From Bradyrhizobium ontarionense (GTDB lineage Bacteria; Pseudomonadota; Alphaproteobacteria; Rhizobiales; Xanthobacteraceae), in the NCBI RefSeq assembly GCF_021088345.1, contig NZ_CP088156.1:3596001-3660000 (forward strand): a stretch of 64,000 nt of DNA, in the 5' to 3' direction. Below are positions 43,467 to 51,737 of the stretch, one piece after another. The notes below the pieces were generated by a model. That model saw only the letters and a list, made by a program, of their open reading frames with translations. It did not search any database and was not told the origin of the DNA. Position 1 is the stretch's first letter; every line of letters starts with the position of its first letter. Position numbers and translations under genes: made by a program.

Positions 43467-44798
43467 ATGTTGTCACGCCGAACACTGCTCGGGTCAGCGG
43501 CGCTGGCCGGCGCCTCCGCCGTCTCCGGCCGCGTCCAGGCCGCGGCCATTCCCGACGCCCCCGTCATGGACAAGGCGGTCATGCAGCCGCCGCTGCATCC
43601 CTCCGCTGGCCCGGACTATCAGCCGGTGGTCACGCTCAACGGCTGGTCGCTGCCGTTCCGCATGAACGGCGACTGGAAGGAATTCCATCTCGTCGCCGAG
43701 CCCGTCACGCGCGAATTCGCGCCCGGCATGAGCGCGCATCTGTGGGGCTATAACGGCCAGTCGCCGGGCCCGACCATCGAGGCGGTCGAGGGCGACAAGA
43801 TCAGAATCTTCGTCACAAACAAGCTGCCGGAATACACCACCGTGCACTGGCACGGCGTGATCCTACCCTGCGGCATGGACGGCGTCGGCGGGCTGACCCA
43901 GCCGCACATCCAGCCGGGGAAGACCTTCGTCTACGAGTTCGAGATGAAGCACGCCGGCACGTTCATGTACCACCCCCACGCCGACGAGATGGTGCAGATG
44001 GCGATGGGCATGATGGGCATGATCGTCGTGCATCCGCGCGCGCCTGTGCCGCCGGTCGACCGCGACTTCGTGTTCGTGATGGCGACCTACCGCATCGAGC
44101 CCGGCAGCTATCTGCCGAAGGTCACCGAGATGACCGACTTCAACATGTGGACCTGGAATTCCCGCGTGTTTCCCGGCATCGATACGCTGCCGGTGCGGCT
44201 CGGCGACAAGGTGCGCATCCGCATCGGCAATCTCACCATGACCAACCATCCGATTCATCTGCACGGCCACAAATTCAAGGTCACAGGCACCGATGGCGGC
44301 TGGATCCCCGAGGTCGCGCAGTTTCCGGAGACGACCACCGACGTGCCGGTCGGCACGGTGCGCGTGCTCGACTTCATCGCCGACAATCCCGGCGACTGGG
44401 CGTTGCACTGTCACAAGTCGCACCACACGATGAATGCCATGGGTCACGACATGCGCAACCTGATCGGCGTGTCGCGCAAGGAGCTGGCGCGCGCCGTCGG
44501 CAAGCTTTCGCCCGACGGCATGGTGATGGGCAACACCGGCATGGCGATGGGCACCATGGAGATGCCCGCGCCCGACAACACGCTGCCGATGATGACCGGC
44601 AACGGCCAGTTCGGTCCGATCGAGATGGGCGGCATGTTCACGGTCGTGAAGGTGCGCGAGGGCCTCGCGCGCGACGACTATCGCGATCCCGGGCCGTATC
44701 AGTTCCCCGCAGGCAGCGTGGCCTATGAGGTTGCGAGTGCGCCCGAGCCGCCGCAACGAACTGGAAGCGCCGCGACACAGACCCGAACACAACGCTGA
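43467..44798 (+). CDS. Multicopper oxidase, Tat-exported
   Basis: 443 residues beginning MLSRRTLLGSAALAGA, a twin-arginine signal. All four copper motifs are present: HWHG (127-130), HPHAD (169-173), HPIHLHGH (261-268) and HCHKSHH (314-320), the last supplying the type 1 Cys, with a Met five residues after the final His as axial ligand. The Met-rich tail (MVMGNTGMAMGTMEMP) suggests a copper-binding segment. It probably oxidises Cu(I) in the periplasm, as in CueO or CopA. The start at 43467 is well supported by caggaga. It overlaps nothing but is closely spaced in the cluster. Confidence 0.9.
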   Translation: MLSRRTLLGSAALAGASAVSGRVQAAAIPDAPVMDKAVMQPPLHPSAGPDYQPVVTLNGWSLPFRMNGDWKEFHLVAEPVTREFAPGMSAHLWGYNGQSPGPTIEAVEGDKIRIFVTNKLPEYTTVHWHGVILPCGMDGVGGLTQPHIQPGKTFVYEFEMKHAGTFMYHPHADEMVQMAMGMMGMIVVHPRAPVPPVDRDFVFVMATYRIEPGSYLPKVTEMTDFNMWTWNSRVFPGIDTLPVRLGDKVRIRIGNLTMTNHPIHLHGHKFKVTGTDGGWIPEVAQFPETTTDVPVGTVRVLDFIADNPGDWALHCHKSHHTMNAMGHDMRNLIGVSRKELARAVGKLSPDGMVMGNTGMAMGTMEMPAPDNTLPMMTGNGQFGPIEMGGMFTVVKVREGLARDDYRDPGPYQFPAGSVAYEVASAPEPPQRTGSAATQTRTQR

Positions 44799-44845
44799 CA
44801 TCAAACCCACCACAGCCCCCAACAAGCAACGAACCGGAGATTCCG

Positions 44846-45304
44846 ATGAAAAGCTCGATCGCGATCGGTGCGGCCGCCGCCGCCCTGATCGTCACCGCAC
44901 CGGCACTCGGCCATGAGCAGCATGGCCGGCACGGCTATTCCGCCGGCGAGCCCGGCGATCCCAAGCAGCCGTCACGCACCATCGAGGTTCTGCTGAACGA
45001 GATGGAGTTCACGCCGGCACGCATCGAGGTCAGGCGCGGCGAGCAGATCCGGTTCGTGCTCCGCAACGCCGGCAAGGAGGATCACGAATTCCTGCTCGCC
45101 ACCACGCCGGAAAACCTGAAGCACGCCGCTGTCATGAGGAAGCACCCGCACATGGAGCACGACGAGCCGAACGGCGCGCGGCTCGCGCCGAACAAGACGG
45201 CCGAGCTGGTGTGGCGGTTCACCAAACCTGGGACGTTCGAATATTCCTGCCTGATCCCCGACCACCGCGATTACGGCATGACCGGCCACGTCACCGTCAA
45301 GTGA
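44846..45304 (+). CDS. Cupredoxin-domain protein
   Basis: 152 residues with a signal peptide (AAAAALIVTAPALGHE). A blue-copper fold: His in EDHEFLL, Cys in EYSCLIPDHRDYGM, where the Cys, the His and the Met give the type 1 site. The N-terminal HEQHGRHGY adds further His. It would carry copper or electrons in the periplasm, perhaps to the multicopper oxidase encoded 47 bp upstream. Confidence 0.87.
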   Translation: MKSSIAIGAAAAALIVTAPALGHEQHGRHGYSAGEPGDPKQPSRTIEVLLNEMEFTPARIEVRRGEQIRFVLRNAGKEDHEFLLATTPENLKHAAVMRKHPHMEHDEPNGARLAPNKTAELVWRFTKPGTFEYSCLIPDHRDYGMTGHVTVK

Positions 45305-45314
45305 CCCTCAGGTC

Positions 45315-45399
45315 GTAGGGCGGATGAGCGCTAGCGCAATCCGCCGCAGGAGAGAGCACTCGGACACACGGCGGATCACGCTGCGCTGATCCGCCCTAC
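45315..45399. repeat. Dispersed palindromic repeat, family D copy 1
   Basis: gtagggcggatgagcgctagcgc at the left, gctgcgctgatccgccctac at the right. Sits between the cupredoxin and CusF genes. A close copy is at 45894-45978. Confidence 0.75.
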
Positions 45400-45440
45400 G
45401 CATTCAGATCAACATGAATCAATCTCGCAGAAGGGACGAC

Positions 45441-45740
45441 ATGATGAAGAAACTCGCTCAGCTCACGACCGCCGCCGCGCTGACCCTTGCGCTTCTTGCC
45501 CCGGTCTACGCCGCCGACTCGATCAGCGGCGAGGTCAAGAAGATCGATGCCGCCGCCGGCAAGGTCACGTTGAAGCACGGCCCGGCCAAGAGCCTCGGCA
45601 TGACCGAGCCGATGACGATGGTCTATCAGGTCAAGGACCCCGCTTTGCTCAACGCGGTCAAGGTCGGCGACAAGGTGAAGTTCGAGGCGGTCGAGGACTC
45701 CTCCGGCTACACGGTGACGAAGATCGAGAAGGGCAAGTAG
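45441..45740 (+). CDS. cusF: CusF-like periplasmic copper-binding protein
   Basis: 99 residues. A signal peptide (LAQLTTAAALTLALLAPVYAA), then the small beta-barrel of CusF: SGEVKKIDAAAGKVTLKHGPAKSLGMTEPMTMVYQV holds the ligands (His and two Met, plus an aromatic or small residue) of the family. It would bind Cu(I)/Ag(I) and hand it to an efflux pump. Last gene of the copper cluster. Start at 45441 (MMKKLAQ) has gaaggga upstream. Confidence 0.85.
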   Translation: MMKKLAQLTTAAALTLALLAPVYAADSISGEVKKIDAAAGKVTLKHGPAKSLGMTEPMTMVYQVKDPALLNAVKVGDKVKFEAVEDSSGYTVTKIEKGK

Positions 45741-45773
45741 CAGCCGCCCTTGTGGTCGGCTCTTTCGACTCGG

Positions 45774-45857
45774 TCATGGCCGGGCTCGTCCCGGCCATCC
45801 ACGTCGTTCGAAGCCCCTGGAACGACGTGGATGCCCGGGACGGAGCCCGGGCATGAC
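45774..45857. repeat. Palindromic repeat after cusF (family F)
   Basis: gtcatggccgggctcgtc at the left, gacggagcccgggcatgac at the right, with an inner ccacgtcgttc/gaacgacgtgg hairpin. Possible terminator of the copper cluster. Confidence 0.6.
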
Positions 45858-45893
45858 GAGTAACTAATTAACAGCTATCCTCGTTGCAGAGCC

Positions 45894-45978
45894 GTAGGGC
45901 GTATTAGGGCTAGCGTAATCCGCCATTCCGCCGCGCTCGCGGAAACGCGGCGGATCACGCTGCGCTGATCCGCCCTAC
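45894..45978. repeat. Dispersed palindromic repeat, family D copy 2
   Basis: gtagggcgtattagggctagcg at the left and cgctgcgctgatccgccctac at the right. Confidence 0.7.
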
Positions 45979-46000
45979 GCAAGCTGCCCCCTTTCTCCGT

Positions 46001-46169
46001 CGTCATTCCGGGCGCGCGACAGCGCGAGCCCGGAATCCATAACCACGACTCGCCATAACAGTGAGAGATGCAAGCCACGATGATCCCGGCCCAGCCACAG
46101 CGGCTTGTGGTTATGGATTCCGGGCTCATTCGCAGGCGCAAACGCGCCCGCGAATGCCCCGGAATGACG
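46001..46169. repeat. Dispersed repeat, family E copy 1
   Basis: cgtcattccgggcgcgcg at the left and ccccggaatgacg at the right, with ggaatccataac and gttatggattcc as inner arms. A second copy is at 48411-48595. Together with the two repeats before it, this fills the 45.74-46.25 kb gap. Confidence 0.75.
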
Positions 46170-46249
46170 GACGGATGGATCACGCATTGGATCTGCCGTG
46201 ACGCCGGCGCCGTGAGGCGGATGAGCGTCGGCGCGCTCCGACGCGCGCT

Positions 46250-47143
46250 CTACAATTTCGCCCGGCCGAAAATGCCGACGATCCAGTCCAGGAACACGCG
46301 CAGCCGCAAGCTCAGCTGCCGGTTCTGCGGATAGAGCGCGTGCAGCGGCGTGGGTGACGGCGGATCGTTCTTGAGAATCTCGATCAGGCTGCCATCGGCC
46401 AGATACTGCGCGAAGCGATAGCGCGGCGCCTGCACCAGACCGAGCCCGAGCCGGGCGAGGTCGACCATGGTGTCGGAATTGTTGACCATGACCCGGCTCG
46501 GCAGCACGACATGGCGCAGCCCGCCATCAGACGTGAATTCGAGCGGCAGCGCTTCCCCGGTTCGCGACGAGATGAAGCCGATCATCCGGTGGCCGTCGAG
46601 GTCGTCAGGCCGCTGCGGCGTGCCGTAGTCACGCAAATAGGCCGGACTGGCGACGGTGATCTCCTCGATGGTGCCGAGCCGACGCTGAATCATCCCGCTG
46701 GTCTCGGGCTCGCCCGACCGGATCACGCAATCGACGCCCTCGCTGACGAGATCGACCAGGCGGTCGCCCTGGCCGATGCGCAGGTCGAGCTGCGGATGGG
46801 CGGCGAGAAATGCCGGCAGGTGCGGCAGCAGGAAGGTGCGCGTCAGCAGCGGGTGCGCATCGATCCGCAGCAGGCCGCGCGGACTGCTGTCGCGCAGCGC
46901 GGTTTCGGCTTCCTCGATCTCGCCGAGGATGCCGACGCAGCGCCGGTAATACTCCTCGCCGTCCAGCGTCGGCGTGACGTGGCGCGTGGTGCGCTCGATC
47001 AGGCGGACGCCGAGACGGGCTTCGAGCTCCTTCAGCACCTCGCTCGCGGTCGAGCGCGGCAGGCCGAGATCGGCGGCCGCGGCCGTAAAGCTCCGCCGCT
47101 CGACGACGCGGACGAACAGGCGCATGGCATCGAAGCGGTCCAT
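46250..47143 (-). CDS. LysR-family transcriptional regulator
   Basis: 297 residues from the ATG at 47143. Winged HTH in FVRVVERRSFTAAAADLGLPRSTASEVLKELE (residues of about 8-45), then the LysR substrate-binding domain. It is divergent from the SDR gene, whose start lies 104 bp away, the usual layout for a LysR and its target. The longer frame to 47179 adds 12 residues that are not conserved. Confidence 0.9.
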   Translation of the reverse strand: MDRFDAMRLFVRVVERRSFTAAAADLGLPRSTASEVLKELEARLGVRLIERTTRHVTPTLDGEEYYRRCVGILGEIEEAETALRDSSPRGLLRIDAHPLLTRTFLLPHLPAFLAAHPQLDLRIGQGDRLVDLVSEGVDCVIRSGEPETSGMIQRRLGTIEEITVASPAYLRDYGTPQRPDDLDGHRMIGFISSRTGEALPLEFTSDGGLRHVVLPSRVMVNNSDTMVDLARLGLGLVQAPRYRFAQYLADGSLIEILKNDPPSPTPLHALYPQNRQLSLRLRVFLDWIVGIFGRAKL

Positions 47144-47247
47144 ATCAGACTGTTCGCCCAGGCCGACATCTGATGTCAAGCCGGGGCGGATTATACGGGC
47201 GAGGCGATCAGCTATGTCCTCTCGGGTTGAAACGAGGGAGACCGATC

Positions 47248-47988
47248 ATGCCCAACGACACATCGCCGGTCGCGATCATCACAGGAGGCTCGCGCGGGAT
47301 CGGCGCGGCCATTGCCGAACGCCTCGCCGCGGATGGCGTCGCGGTCGTCGTCAACTACGCACGGGGACGGGACGCCGCCGCGCAGGTGGTGCAGCGGATC
47401 GAGGCGGCCGGCGGCCGCGCGCTCGCGGCCCAGGCCGACATCGCCGATCCCGGCAGCGCCGCGGCGCTGTTCGATGCCGCCGAGCAGGCATTCGGCGGCG
47501 TGGATATCCTGGTCAACAATGCCGGAACCATGGCGCTCGGCGCGTTCGTGGAGTTGAGCGACGCAGACGTCGCGCGCCAGTTCGAGGTGAACGTGACCGG
47601 GGTCTTCCGGACCCTTCGCGAGGCCGCGCGGCGGCTTCGCGACGGCGGCCGCATCGTCAATTTCTCTTCCAGCGTGGTCGGGCTCTATCAGCCGCGCTAC
47701 GGCGCCTATGCGGCGACCAAGGCGGCGGTGGAAGCGATGACCCACGTCCTCGCCAAGGAACTGGCCGTGCGCGGCATCACGGTGAACGCGGTGGCGCCGG
47801 GGCCGACGGAGACTGAGATGTTCTTGAACGGCAAGAGCAACGAGCAGCTGCGCGCCATCGCCGCGATGAATCCGTTCGGCCGCTTCGGACAGCCCCGGGA
47901 AATCGCCGACGTGGTGGCCTTCCTCGCGAGTCCGGCCGCCAGCTGGGTCAACGGCCAGGTCCTGCGCGTCAATGGCGGCGTCGTCTGA
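47248..47988 (+). CDS. SDR-family oxidoreductase
   Basis: 246 residues. The NAD(P)-binding motif is TGGSRGIG; NNAG follows; the catalytic Ser-Tyr-Lys set is in SSSVVGLYQPRYGAYAATKAAV (YxxxK = YAATK). The end, NGQVLRVNGGVV, is the usual cofactor-side tail. The N-terminus is normal from ATG 47248 (gagggag ahead). A 3-oxoacyl-ACP reductase-like dehydrogenase; the real substrate is unknown. It is probably controlled by the divergent LysR regulator. Confidence 0.9.
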   Translation: MPNDTSPVAIITGGSRGIGAAIAERLAADGVAVVVNYARGRDAAAQVVQRIEAAGGRALAAQADIADPGSAAALFDAAEQAFGGVDILVNNAGTMALGAFVELSDADVARQFEVNVTGVFRTLREAARRLRDGGRIVNFSSSVVGLYQPRYGAYAATKAAVEAMTHVLAKELAVRGITVNAVAPGPTETEMFLNGKSNEQLRAIAAMNPFGRFGQPREIADVVAFLASPAASWVNGQVLRVNGGVV

Positions 47989-48042
47989 CGCCGCGCTCTT
48001 CCCAACAGCCGGCCGACGCCGGCGCAACACCAAGGAGCTCAC

Positions 48043-48255
48043 ATGCCTTTCGCCAACATCAAGGTGCCGCAGGCCGCGCTGACCACGGCCCAGAAGCAGG
48101 AGATCGTGCATCGCGTGACCGCGATGTTCGTCGACTATTTCAGCGAGGCCGCGCGGCCCCACACGATGGTGCTGATCGAAGAGGTGCCCGATGGCGGCTA
48201 TGGCCGCGCCGACGAGGTGTTCGTGATCCCGCCGGCCTATCGCGCGACGACGTGA
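48043..48255 (+). CDS. Tautomerase-family protein (4-oxalocrotonate tautomerase-like)
   Basis: 70 residues beginning MPFANIKVP; after removal of Met, Pro-1 is the catalytic base of this family. The small size and HTMVLIEEVPDGGYG agree. It probably interconverts keto and enol forms of a small oxo-acid. It follows the SDR gene by 54 bp on the same strand and has an aaggagctc ribosome site. Confidence 0.85.
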   Translation: MPFANIKVPQAALTTAQKQEIVHRVTAMFVDYFSEAARPHTMVLIEEVPDGGYGRADEVFVIPPAYRATT

Positions 48256-48410
48256 GCGGCGGACGAGGGCCGCGCTACCAAGTTTCGCGCGGTCCCTGAT
48301 GGCGGATGAGCGTGGCATCATCCGCTATCCGCACAGGCCACATAGAACCACGCGGCGCTGATCCGCCCCAAGCGGGCGGCATCATTCTATCGCGACGCCC
48401 TCCCTCCCAC

Positions 48411-48595
48411 CGTCATTCCGGGGCGCGCGAAGCGACGAAGTCGCTGGACAGCGCGAGCCCGGAATCCATACCGCCGCTCCTGATGGCGGCGCGGGATTCA
48501 AACCCACACGATCCTTCAACAACCACGGCCCGTGGTTATGGATTCCGGGCTCATTCGCGGGCGCCAAGTGCGCCCACGAATGCCCCGGAATGACG
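48411..48595. repeat. Dispersed repeat, family E copy 2
   Basis: cgtcattccggggcgcgcg at the left, ccccggaatgacg at the right, with inner ggaatccata and tatggattcc arms. Fills most of the gap 48256-48686, along with a decayed family D copy at about 48300-48370. Confidence 0.75.
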
Positions 48596-48686
48596 TGCGG
48601 ATGGATCGCGCAAGCGATCTGTCAGTTGCGCGTTCTTCCGCAGCCATTCTGATCGTATGATCCGAGCTCCCCACGCGGAGCCCGCC

Positions 48687-48980
48687 ATGAAGGCCTACCT
48701 CGTCCTCGATCTCGCCGTTCACGATTTTCCTGCGTTCAAGACCTACATCGACGCGATTCCCGCCTTCATCGCCAGGCATGGCGGCCGCTCCATCGTGCAG
48801 GGTGCCGTACCAACGCCGGTCGAAGGCAACTGGACGCCGGAGCGGATGGTGATCCTGGAATTCCCATCGCGCCAGAACGCGACCGACTTCATCGACGATC
48901 CCGAGACCCAGCACCTGTTCGAGATCCGGCACCGGACCACAACGAGCCGGCTGGTCCTGGTCGACGGGTGCGCGGAGTGA
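48687..48980 (+). CDS. DUF1330-family small protein
   Basis: 97 residues. MKAYLVLDLAVHDFPAFKTYID begins the ferredoxin-like fold of the DUF1330/Dabb group; ERMVILEFPSRQNATDFIDDP is typical of the C-terminal half. The function is unknown. Start at 48687 has ggag 6 bp before; a longer frame to 48657 adds a leader. Confidence 0.8.
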   Translation: MKAYLVLDLAVHDFPAFKTYIDAIPAFIARHGGRSIVQGAVPTPVEGNWTPERMVILEFPSRQNATDFIDDPETQHLFEIRHRTTTSRLVLVDGCAE

Positions 48981-49081
48981 ACCCGTCGACCGCCGGCGGC
49001 TCGCGCTTGATCCACGCGAGACCCCGTGCAACGGATCGCTCGCTCGTCCCAACGCAAGAGCAACTCGCACGTGCACCGAAC

Positions 49082-49852
49082 ATGCTACTCATCTCTTTTC
49101 GCTACATCGCGATGGTCGCGGTCGCTATCGCCATGCTAGCCGCGCTGATGCCCCGCGCTGCCTCCGCGGGCGCCGGCTTCTTCGACCTGCGCACGCTGTG
49201 CCAGCCGTTCGAAATCCACAATGGATCGCCCGAAGAGAGCGCCTGCCTGAAGGAGCAACCCGCAATCGCCCGCCGTGACGGCCGGAAGCTCACGCTGCGG
49301 CTCGCCAACGGCAAGACCAAGGTGATCACCGACGCCAGAGAATGCGAACCGGAGGGGCCGGAGGCCGCTTGCATCAGCTACAGGCTGGTCGGACACATCG
49401 GCGACCGGCACTACATCGTGCTGGTCACGCCCTATGAGTGCCCCTACGTGATGCTGGTCAACCGGCGCACCGGCGCCGAGATCAAGATCGGCAGCGGCCC
49501 GTTCCTGTCGCCGAACGGCAAGCGCTTCATCACCATAGATCCCCGCGACGACGGCAATTGCGGCATCGACTACCGGATCGCGATCTTTTCTAATGGCGAC
49601 AGCCCGCGACTGGAATGGAGCTACAAGCCCGAAGGTCTCGAACAGTATGAAGTCGATACCTGGATCGACGACAATCGGGTGCGCCTGCAGGCGAGTAGCG
49701 ACACCAACAAGGAAGCGCCCACCGACCTGACGCGGACGGCGCAGGGCTGGCAGCTCAAACGCCCGAATGGCGAGATGAGCATGGGCTCGCCCGCCACGCC
49801 GACCCAAGCTCCGCCCTTACAGCCGGCCGCATCCTCATCCGGCAGCCGCTGA
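49082..49852 (+). CDS. Exported protein of unknown function
   Basis: 256 residues. Signal peptide (ISFRYIAMVAVAIAMLAALMPRAASAG). The mature part has several cysteines (TLCQPF, SACLKE, RECEPE, AACISY, YECPYV, GNCGID) that could form disulfides. The end is a Pro/Thr/Ser-rich tail (SPATPTQAPP...). The start is taken at 49082, as the sequence before it has no hydrophobic character. No domain recognised. Confidence 0.6.
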   Translation: MLLISFRYIAMVAVAIAMLAALMPRAASAGAGFFDLRTLCQPFEIHNGSPEESACLKEQPAIARRDGRKLTLRLANGKTKVITDARECEPEGPEAACISYRLVGHIGDRHYIVLVTPYECPYVMLVNRRTGAEIKIGSGPFLSPNGKRFITIDPRDDGNCGIDYRIAIFSNGDSPRLEWSYKPEGLEQYEVDTWIDDNRVRLQASSDTNKEAPTDLTRTAQGWQLKRPNGEMSMGSPATPTQAPPLQPAASSSGSR

Positions 49853-49998
49853 GGAATTTCTCGGTTTACTAGCTGGCCGCCCCGTACCCCAGACGACCTG
49901 AAGCGGCCTAAAGCGCTCCATATACCCCACCAAGAATGCGGACGCGGATGAAAACGGAGTTCGGCGCGGATCATCGTCAAAGAAAGTAGTTTCCAGCC

Positions 49999-50823
49999 CT
50001 AAAGAGCACAAAGATCGTTCATAAAAATACGGCATGCGTCCAGCACGTCTTTTGCCTGCGATTGCGTATAGGTTCTTGCGGGATGCATCGTGCCGTTGCG
50101 CCAGACCGAACCAACGTGATGAAGATTGGCTCGCGCTGACTCCCAAAGTTCTTTTTTCCGTTTTTTCTGAAAGGTCGTCTCGGGCATCGCCTTGATCTTG
50201 GCGTCCATAGCACCAGTGATTTGTCTCCATGTTGTCTGCGGCGTGATCGTGATTTCCACGTTTGGCCGACGAGCCAAATGGCGCACGGCAACCTCCATGC
50301 CACGCATTAGATGAAACACGCTCGCTGTAGACTGCCCCAGCGCATAGCACGTACCAGCAGACTTGATGTCTTCTCTAGCGTTCTTGAATTTCTCAAAGAC
50401 CGCGCTGCCGAAAAGCTCATTTTGATCGTAGAAGGGTACCAATTCTTCAGGCACATAAACAAATCGCTTGCTTTCCAGTTCGTCGTGGAACCGTTCCGAT
50501 ATGTTACGAAGCGCTGCTCCACATCGATCCACGACAAGAGAGTCACACTCCTCGATAGTGCGTCTTATTTCGCGGGAAAGCGTCCCAAGCGGTACGCGTG
50601 AACACACCTCAGCCGCGTCAGCCAATGCCTCCATAGCAAGGCGGTGAGCCTCAGCATCGCGGTAAACGCGGATTTCGTTCGGGTGGGAGGTCTTCCAAGC
50701 GTGCAGCTTGCCGCGCGCGGATGCCAACTTGTCGGCGCATCTAAAATAGATATGGCCAAACGTTTCTAGCATATCCCACAGGCTCCAAAGCTCGTGATGT
50801 ATCGGTTCTTCGACGGGCGGCAC
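49999..50823 (-). CDS. HEPN-like protein with an RNxxxH motif
   Basis: 274 residues, GTG start at 50823 (an ATG at 50772 is an alternative). It is mostly alpha-helical. Near the end it has R242-N-G-T-M-H247 within a helix-loop setting typical of the HEPN Rx4-6H RNase motif; the preceding ATVFHLMRGMEVAVRH-type helix (ASVFHLMRGMEVAVRHLA) also fits. HEPN domains occur in toxins and phage-defence RNases. Base use is visibly less GC-rich than its neighbours, which suggests transfer. No antitoxin gene is adjacent. The activity and the fold are inferred from motif and pattern only. Confidence 0.55.
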   Translation of the reverse strand: MPPVEEPIHHELWSLWDMLETFGHIYFRCADKLASARGKLHAWKTSHPNEIRVYRDAEAHRLAMEALADAAEVCSRVPLGTLSREIRRTIEECDSLVVDRCGAALRNISERFHDELESKRFVYVPEELVPFYDQNELFGSAVFEKFKNAREDIKSAGTCYALGQSTASVFHLMRGMEVAVRHLARRPNVEITITPQTTWRQITGAMDAKIKAMPETTFQKKRKKELWESARANLHHVGSVWRNGTMHPARTYTQSQAKDVLDACRIFMNDLCAL

Positions 50824-50956
50824 TAACGTGATTCGGCTGATGAAATTGTACCCTTGTTGCCCGGAGAAAATGAAACGCCGCTAGCCGGCATACTATGATC
50901 CTCGCGTAGCACCACGGCCGCCCGAACGACGACAGTGGAATTGCGACGGCTCCGCC

Positions 50957-51115
50957 TAAAGATTCTTCTTTCATTTTTTCCGAAATAGTGCTTACATCCC
51001 CCCATCCTGCTTCCGCCGGAGGGGCGTGTCGCGACCGTCACGAGACGTGGGAGGTGGGATGCGATGGGCGCAAGGAATCGCAGCGTGGCTTCGTGCCGCG
51101 CCGACGAACGGTTCG
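50957..51115. repeat. Dispersed repeat, family G copy 1
   Basis: Contains gattcttctttc, then cttccgccggaggggcgtg, cgtcacgagacg and gatgggcgcaaggaatcgc. It matches 63473-63618 almost throughout, and 58090-58196 more loosely. Confidence 0.75.
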
Positions 51116-51737
51116 TTGCGCACGGCGAAATCGTGCGGTCCTGACACCCCGATGCTGGTGTCCCGTGGAGACGTGCGAAAGTGCGTTGTCGCGCATGGTG
51201 GCCAACAAGCCCGGTGCACCAGGGAGACCACGTATAAGCCGTTCCAACCGTTGCGCAGGGAAGGCCGGGCGTGTTCGGCCAGACCTGTGGTACCTGCCGC
51301 CTGCATTCTTTTCGCAGGCGGGCCACGGGCGCGGCCAGCGCTCGGCCTTCCCTGCGCCCTCCCCGATTCGAGGGCGGACCTGATGCACAGCTCGGGCGTG
51401 ATGCGCCGCGAGATGGCGATTGCGCGTTCGGATGAAAGGCGGAGCGATGCGGACGAGCGACTGCCAGCCCGATCCCGCCGGGGTGAACCTCGCCCGTCCC
51501 CGCGGCGCCCCGGCCGCCGGCGTTAACCAATTGCTAACCATGGCCCGGGCAAGGTCGCCGCATCGCGTTGCGCGTGGCCGGCCACCGGACAACCCACAGG
51601 ACACGCCTTTGGCCTCCCTTGGGCCTTGCTGCTGCCGGGCATGGCAGCGGCCCGGTTGCCGGCTGCAGCGCTTTCGCGGACGCGGCTGCGGCCGTCCGAG
51701 ATCATCGCCTGCCCTGCCTACCCGGAGAAAAGCAGCC
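51116..51737. other. Intergenic region before the TPR glycosyltransferase
   Basis: No gene is supported. It holds sequence resembling a common Bradyrhizobium multi-copy remnant (cctgtggtacctgccgcctg...tttcgcaggcgggccacggg at about 51284-51340). At 51523-51537, ttaaccaattgctaa resembles a CtrA-type site (ttaa-N7-ctaa). The ribosome site ggag for the next gene is at 51724. Confidence 0.45.
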
